From contig CM037586.1 in NCBI GenBank assembly GCA_021018995.1, forward strand, positions 147,292,060 to 147,356,059: DNA of 64,000 nt. Direction: 5' to 3'. Under the pieces are notes generated by a model that was not told the origin of the DNA, did no database searches, and worked only from the letters and a program-made list of their open reading frames with translations. Positions 57,794-64,000 of the stretch are shown one piece after another. Origin of the DNA: Chloranthus sessilifolius (lineage: Eukaryota > Streptophyta > Magnoliopsida > Chloranthales > Chloranthaceae). A program made the position numbers and the translations under genes. Position 1 is the stretch's first letter. Every line of letters starts with the position of its first letter.

Positions 57794-58810
57794 AAGAGAA
57801 ACTTAAAAGATTTTATTGGATAATCGATTTTTCATTAAGGAGAATCACCTTTAAATAGAGGTGAATACAATCAATTAAAATCTTTAAGGCTATGTTTGGG
57901 ATTAGTCATTTGAAGGGGTTCAAATTGGATTTGGATAAGTGAAATCTAAATCCATCATTTGGATAAATAGCTTAGAATATTAGATTTGGATTTATCAAAT
58001 CTTAGTCGTTTCCAAATATTTCTCACAAGAGAGAAAATAGGGATTTGAAATGACCCTCTGCATTATTTCAAATACAACCCTTTCATTTGGGTCGATCGGA
58101 TCTCATGGAAGAAATAAAAAACTCTCGCTGTTCTCTCACTATATTTCTCTCCTCTCTATTTCTCACTTTCTCTCTATCACTTTCTCTCTCTTATTTGTCT
58201 CTGTTAAATAAATTAGGAACATATATCCGAAAATGATGAAATGGGCAAGAGAATTGGACTTGAGGCACGTAATCATTGTCTTTAAAACGCTATTCACTCC
58301 CTACTCGAGTAAATCTTCAAGTTTGCAAAAGGGATCCAGCGAGACGTTTCCAAGATACAACGAGTCCAATCTCTTGGATGCGATCCGTTACTTTGCAACA
58401 GTAGAGGATCGCCCCAGAAAACTCAATCCGATGGAGTACCACCAAAAGAAGAAGGCAAGAGGAATTCTCAAGTTATATGCAAGGAATCCGATGGATTTCA
58501 GAGTATACAAATCTGTGTCCTAAGGCCTCCTTATATAGAAATTTCAATATGACTGTTGGACCAACAGTCGTATTTTGGATGGCTCAGATCTTTCAAAGAT
58601 CTCAACTGCTTCATCCAACGGCTGTATGAAAGGTTGCAACTTTTCAAATTCAAATTCGAACGGTTGCAAACCTTTATAAGTGGTTATGAAACGGTTGGGT
58701 CCAACGGTCAACATTTGACCAATCTGTTTGGCCCAATAGAACCGAATTAACCCATAGATTGGTGGCCCATTAGGCCCGACCCGACCCATGAATAATTTGG
58801 CCGTTGGATC
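57794..58810 (-). mobile_element. LTR-like region of a minus-strand copia-type element
   Basis: Right of the primer site lies sequence with a minus-strand TATA motif (TATATAAGG, 58529-58537) preceded by the 19-bp palindrome GACTGTTGGACCAACAGTC (58551-58569) and CCGTTGGA/TCCAACGG words. This is the layout of an LTR promoter. The outer limit is uncertain and no partner LTR is in the window. Broken fragment. Confidence 0.45.
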
Positions 58811-59511
58811 TGCTTGGTCAAAAAAATCAAAAGTGCGCGCGCATGCACTAAAGCGCCAATGCGCCTAAACGCCACCCACACGCGCGCGTGCGCGAACGCG
58901 GCAGCTCGCCGCTAGGCACACTCTTGTCTTCTTATTGTCAAACAATAATAGAAGGTGAAAGGTTTTATATATAGCCTAGGCACTTTTTATTTTTACCAAT
59001 GCGAAACTATTAATTTGCATATAAAACTTGAAAATATCTATTGCCTAAAACCCAACCCAAAACTAAGAAATCATAATAAAGTTTTATTTTCTTTAAATTA
59101 TTAAAATATTTATTATATTAATAATAAATATAACAATCCCCTACAAATTTAAAATAAAATAAAGACATTGGTACCGAAAGTATGTGCATACCATAAAAGG
59201 TACCTTTTGGGTTTGAACCTTCACTTAGTGTAAACTTATCAAAGTCTTATCAGGGTGCACAGAGACCATAGTCTTGAACTGAGGACCCTATATGACATGA
59301 CCGGATAAATAACACACATATTTTCTTAAGATCGAGTTTTATATAAAGTTAGCACTATTATGGCCTTGTGCTTATACCCTGATTTCATGAATGTTTTTTG
59401 AGAAAAATCATAATCTCATAGGAAGCGGCAAGATTCTCCACATTCACATAAGTAAGTATGTCAATGTGTTTCTAATCAGACACATTAACACAAAATGTTA
59501 CAAACTTATTA
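58811..59511. other. Spacer or LTR upstream part with a CpG-dense block
   Basis: 58832-58915 is strikingly CpG-rich (GTGCGCGCGCATGCAC, ACACGCGCGCGTGCGCG) between AT-rich flanks. It may still belong to the LTR of the preceding entry. No coding sequence. Confidence 0.4.
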
Positions 59512-62095
59512 TGTAATAGCCCGAAAAAAAAAAAAAAGACATGAACTATGACCTCGGGATCCGTGCCCGATTGGTCTTAGGTTTGACCATGAGATAGTTC
59601 ATTGATGAACTTAAGGTGAGATGAGCAGAAGTGATGTGTGAATCAGTGTAGAAGAGTGGAGAGATAGAGGAGTGGTAGAGTTACATACACTGATGAGTGT
59701 GTATGTGCTCCACGCCGAGAAAAAGAGATAAGATAAAAAGGGTTGAAAACTCTAACTTTCATGTTTTGGTGGTTGAGAGAAGTAAAGGAGAGAGAGAAAG
59801 AGAGAGGATTAAGAGAGGAGTTATTGCAACTGTTTGGAAGAGGGAGTCAAGCATTAAAGAGGCCGGATTCGACGCAAGGGATCCGTTAGAACCAGAGCTA
59901 GAAACCCGAGCCTTCCAACTATTGATAGAAATCAACTTGAGGTCTATCCAAGGTAAATTTTTGGTAAATAAGATGCATAGATTATAGGGTTAAGTTACGA
60001 AATGTGGGTTAAATCATAGGATAATGGCTTAGAAAGATAGAAGAAAAGTATGGAAAAGATTGGGAAGAACAAATCAAGGGGTTGAATCGACAATTTCGAT
60101 TAATCGAAATTGGGTTTCATTAATCAAATTGGCCGTGAAGTTGAAGAGTCGAGATTCGATTTCGATTAATCGAATTGGATTTCGATTAATCGATTTCTTG
60201 ATCGATTAATCGATTTGAGAATCGATTAATCGATTGAACTTCAAATGGACCCCGGGGGTTGGAGGAAATAACTTAAGGAAAAATCGACTAATCGAAATGG
60301 GATTTGATTAATCGATTTAGTTTCGATGTCGATTTGGAATCGATTAATCAACTTGTGAAAATCGACTATTCAAATAAAGGTGCGCTGCGAAGAAGGATTT
60401 CGATTAATCGAAATTGGATTCGATTAATCGAATGGAAACTCATTATTCGAGCATAGAATTTACTTTGCGAAAAGAAGAATTTCGATTAATCGAAAATGAT
60501 TCGATTAATCGAATGACAATTCATTCGAACCGAGAATGGACTTTGAAAGGAGAATTTCGATTAATCGAAATTGCCGATTAATCGATATTGACTTTCGATT
60601 AATCGATTTTGGAAATCGATTAATCGAATCAGATTCGATTAATCGATTTTGGAGATCGATTAATCATCGTAGTGAACTATGTTGACCTTTGGTTTGACTT
60701 TAAGATTTTGGGAGATCTTATACCTTCTCTATGGCATCCTTCGTGATGTGTTTCACATGTTATATGGTACCATAGGTGATGTACGTGAGAACGAAAGTGC
60801 ACAAGGAGCCATGCGGGACCTTGATGCATTGATCGACTAAAGACTTGTGGTAGGGAACACCCTGAACATGTACTTTATTTTACAAGAGCATGTATGTAAT
60901 GATATCAATTCAATCCAAATGTTTTACTACTCAATGATTATGAAAAGTGTGTGTGTGTGACATTCATAAGAGATCTTAAATGGACCATCCCCAGGGGATG
61001 ATGAAGTGAAGAGGTAAAGGCATCAGGTGTGATGCAAGTGAACGGATACATCCAGGATGTATCCATGATTGAATCATGCTTGATGAGGCCTAACTGATAT
61101 AAGATAGAACAATTACACGGTGAATAACTATTTGTAAGGCGCCGATATTTTTGTTATTTGAGGATTGATAGGTTACCCCACCGACGTGGCGGGATATCCA
61201 CGACTGACACGGCAGGATATCCGTGACCGATACGGCGGCGAAACCGTAGGCCAGTGCGGAGGCTTATCCGTACAGAGTAAGTACACCCCAGGGGTGTTGA
61301 TGAGATGTGAAACCCACCAATCCCGGAAAGGGGCTTGGTACTATTGGTATTCCCGTGAATACATTTAAAAAGCTGTCTATATAGATGACGATGAAGGGTA
61401 TCTCTCGGGGCTCGATGCTATATTGCTGGGGATTATTTAAGTTGAAGTTTAAGTTTTGCTTTAGGCCTTCTCAAAGATCATTCTTGATTAACTAAAAGAC
61501 ATGAGTAACCTACCAGTAATTGAAGCGTTTTTAACTGTTTTCCATCAAGAAATGCATAGACACATCATACATGCATATCATAGAATACATGTGAGTTATA
61601 TTTTATATGTTCAATTGTGTACTGTTCCCTATTGAGCTAGGATGTAGCTCACCCTATAGACTATACGTCGCAGGTCCACTACTAGTAGCCGAGGCTTGGA
61701 GACGCCGACCGGTGAGTGACCTTGCGGCGAGGAGTTAGAGCCACCTCGGAGGACTTCTTCTAGAGGACTCTCTGCAACTTTGAGGAGTTTTAGTTGGAGA
61801 TTGTATGCGGCTTGGTATGTCAAGCTGGTTTTGATTAAACCTTGTGTATGTGGATATCGAGTATTCTTTTTGAACCATCCATGATGATGGTTATCATCGA
61901 TGATGGTTGGATCGGTTCTCCTTCATGCGGAGGCATGAGGGTAGAACTGCTATCTTTTGAGAAGTGTTTTATGTAGATTTAAATTCAAGTTGTTCTTATT
62001 TATTTCATGCTTGATATACCGGTGTTAAGGTACGCGGTTGAGGGGCAGTCAAGATGATCGTCTTGATGGCGGGTTTCGGTCAAATCCGGTATCCT
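59512..62095 (+). repeat. 5' LTR of the family A element (third copy)
   Basis: Starts TGTAATAGCCCG. Carries the palindrome array (60092-60665), the GGATATCC block (61170-61260) and the TATACGTCGCAGGT segment (61660-61675) in the same order as the solo copies. Confidence 0.88.
60092..60665. repeat. TCGATTAATCGA palindrome array, LTR copy 3
   Basis: About 18 units of the 12-bp palindrome or close variants, in an order largely shared with copy 1. Confidence 0.9.
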
Positions 62096-62177
62096 GATTG
62101 TATCGAGCCTTTTCTTTTAGCAATTACAAGGGTTCTTCGTGAACATAGGGGCTTCGCTAACTAAACTTTAGTTTCAA

Positions 62178-64000
62178 ATGCGTACCAATGTCACTAGAGG
62201 GAGGGGCCGACCAAGAGGAGGCCATCAAAGGAGTTTGCGTAGTGGAGATGATTTCATCTCTCCTACCAACAGTGCCTTTAGGACGAGGCCCGAGGCGAGT
62301 AGCGAACTGAGATGAGGAAGAGGATCGAGATCATCGTGATCAAGATCCGAGAGAGCAAGAAAGATTGAGAGAAAGACAAGAAGATAGAGAAGAGCGACAA
62401 AGGATGATGCACACTATGGAGACTATGGCCGCCATGGCACAACAAGCGCATCCTTTGCGGCTCATGCTAGAGAATGACCACCTACACCACTGGGACTCTG
62501 CGTTGTGTGCCCTCATCTTTTACAGAGTTTAGAAGGATGAGACCTCCTACATTTTCTGGGCAGGCAGACACGATGGCCGCTGAGAATTGGCTGATGGAAA
62601 AGGAGAAAGTTTTTTAGCGTGCTAACTTGCACGGAAGATGAGAGTGTAAGATGGGCAGCTTACATGTTGGATGGGGAGGCTGGGCCTTGGTGGAAGTCCG
62701 TGATAAGGACTCGGGCTCAGGAGACCCCAGAGTTGCCTTGGACTTGGGAGGAATTCGTTGAGGAATTCAACAAACAATATTTTCCGAAAGTAGTGAGGAA
62801 CCGACGAGATTCAGTTCCTCTGGCTAGTACAAGGGAGGATGATGTCGGAGAGTATGGGGTAGAGTTTCTGACTTGCCGTTTTACACCGGACTCGTCATCA
62901 AGTGATGAAGTCCAAGAGGTTTCAGACAAGGTTTGAAGCGAGGTTAGGGAGGCGTGGCTCCATTTCAGCGAGGACCTATGAAGAGGTCATGAGCAAAGCA
63001 TTGGTTGTAGAAGAGGAGAACACGGAGATATAGAGAGAGAGCAACAGAGAGGACTTGACCACGGAAGGATGGGGAACTACGAACCGGTGAATAAAAAGCC
63101 GAGGTTCGTGGGTCGTCGAGACCGCGCGATTTGAGGAGGTTTTGGAAGGCCGCAGCAAGACACCAAGAGGTTTCCATTACTTGCGTCGGGGAGACCTTTT
63201 CGCTATGAGAGCCACGCCATGTCTCTCTGGCGCTCTTGTCACACCTGGTTCTCGTCAGTATCTTCCGCACCTCGAGAGGCGTGTGCGATGTGGCAACCGC
63301 ATAGGATCAGAGATAAATCGGAACTAGAGGTTGTTTCCGATGTGGCAAGGTGGGCCACTTGATCAAGGATTGCCCCGAGACAGACAAGGGCAAGACGGCT
63401 TCAGTTACAGCACCACGACCCATTCAAGCAAGGAAGCCGATTGTTAGGGGGAGAGCCTATGCAGTCACTGCTCAGGAAGCAGGGAATGTGCACGACGTCA
63501 TCCAAGGTGAGAAATTTTATTTTATTACAGAAAAAAATTCCGTTTCATAAAGAATTTTAGATGGAAAGGGTGCATGCATTAGGAATAGTGTAGATTCTTT
63601 TAATATAAACTGAGAGTGCATTTTGATGTGTAAATTTCTGTATGTATGTGTATATATATTATAGGTACTTTAACTATGTATGAAAAGGGAAGTGTATTTA
63701 GACATGACGCCGAAAGTGTTGATAGACCCCGGTCTACCCACTCATTCGCCACTCCACGCTTTGCTAAGAAGATGAAGATCGTTCGAGACGTTGGATTTCG
63801 TCCCATCTCGTGTCTATTCCATTGGAGAGTTAGTAGACACGGAGTTAGCTTGCAAATCCATCGTCGTAATCAAGACTTAGAAGTGCATGAATTGGAAGCA
63901 AAGTTGTATGCTTATTAGACATGCAAGGGTTTGATGTGATCCTTGGCATGGACTGGTTGGCGCAAAGATTGACCATTGATTGCAAGAACAAGGTAGTCAT
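62178..64000 (+). pseudogene. Gypsy gag, zinc knuckle and protease region
   Basis: The gag start reads RGRGRPRGGHQRS. The core includes RWAAYMLDGEAGPWWKSV and WEEFVEEFNKQYFP (about 62645-62800). A zinc-knuckle segment lies at about 63330-63375, then a protease region with TLTMYEKG and GMDWLAQRLTIDC near the edge. Part of the broken family A element. Confidence 0.8.

Larger units (their letters stand above)
59512..64000 (+). mobile_element. Ty3/gypsy family A element: 5' LTR, gag and protease region, running off the right edge
   Basis: The 5' LTR (59512 to about 62095) is the same family as the solo LTRs 34475-37131 and 39457-41986, but is more divergent and shorter through many small length differences. 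A decayed primer-site match to TGGTATCAGAGCC follows (about 62097-62110). Then come gag (from 62178) and the aspartic protease region (to the edge). Long LTRs and gag type suggest a chromovirus such as Tekay; reverse transcriptase lies outside, so the lineage is tentative. Many breaks are present. Confidence 0.85.

Noticed and set aside
57897-58080. Second Harbinger-type terminus (GGCTATGTTTGGGATTAG)
   Set aside because: The start resembles a Tourist-type end, but no matching inverted end or target duplication was found nearby.
58233-58523. 96-codon plus frame as a gene
   Set aside because: It lies antisense to the LTR-like region and has no motif; probably chance.

Overview
The window is plant nuclear DNA built almost entirely of transposable elements. 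It holds iMet-primed Ty1/copia and Ty3/gypsy LTR elements with very long LTRs, an Athila-like gypsy element, Mutator-like (MULE), CACTA, hAT and PIF/Harbinger-type DNA transposons, a tRNA-derived SINE and several foldback MITEs. That mixture is typical of the heterochromatic intergenic space of a large flowering-plant genome. I found no convincing host single-copy gene and no tRNA, rRNA or CRISPR locus.

Layout, left to right. 1-4586: the 5' half of a CACTA element on the minus strand, with terminal repeat, subterminal hairpins, TATA box and a transposase-associated domain running off the left edge. 5423-7508: a PIF/Harbinger-like element packed with AGTCAAAGTTTGACT-type palindromes; a second copy in opposite orientation lies at 30942-33147. 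7578-9591: MITEs and foldback elements. 9993-13169: a minus-strand solo LTR with target duplication CTTTT. 14533-24851: a 10.3-kb MULE with 77-79-bp terminal repeats and a 9-bp target duplication (8/9 identical). It carries a decayed mudrA-like transposase on plus and a Ulp1-like (C48) protease gene on minus, arranged tail to tail. The protease gene is split by a solo LTR (20380-22589, target duplication GCATC). 25600-26570: two foldback MITEs, one with a small CACTA MITE inside. 26632-28150: a MULE with a perfect 9-bp target duplication and host-like coding fragments (Pack-MULE-like). 28331-29600: a hAT element with an 8-bp target duplication.

29693-53514 is one Ty1/copia element on plus, expanded about threefold by insertions: a Harbinger copy in its leader, a solo gypsy LTR in gag (34475-37131, GTCAT), and a whole Athila-like element on minus (38094-50226). 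The Athila-like element itself received a solo gypsy LTR (39457-41986, ATATC). After it come a SINE with a 14-bp target duplication (53759-53973), a poly(A) retroposon tail, a CACTA MITE, an LTR-primer-site junction on minus (57777-58810), and the 5' LTR, gag and protease region of a Ty3/gypsy element (59512 to the right edge) of the same family as the two solo LTRs.

The most unusual signal cuts across families. Short self-complementary motifs with a TCGA or ATCGAT core recur about every 20-22 bp in elements with no other resemblance. In the 10.3-kb MULE they form five separate arrays of one 22-bp unit, one of them exactly 12 x 22 bp with no length change. In the long LTRs they appear as TCGATTAATCGA (about 19 per LTR), CAATCGATTG, or TTCGATGGTCGAA. 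The Harbinger-like elements carry a different palindrome that pairs two WRKY W-box cores. Three LTR families also share a short acidic reading frame near their 3' ends.
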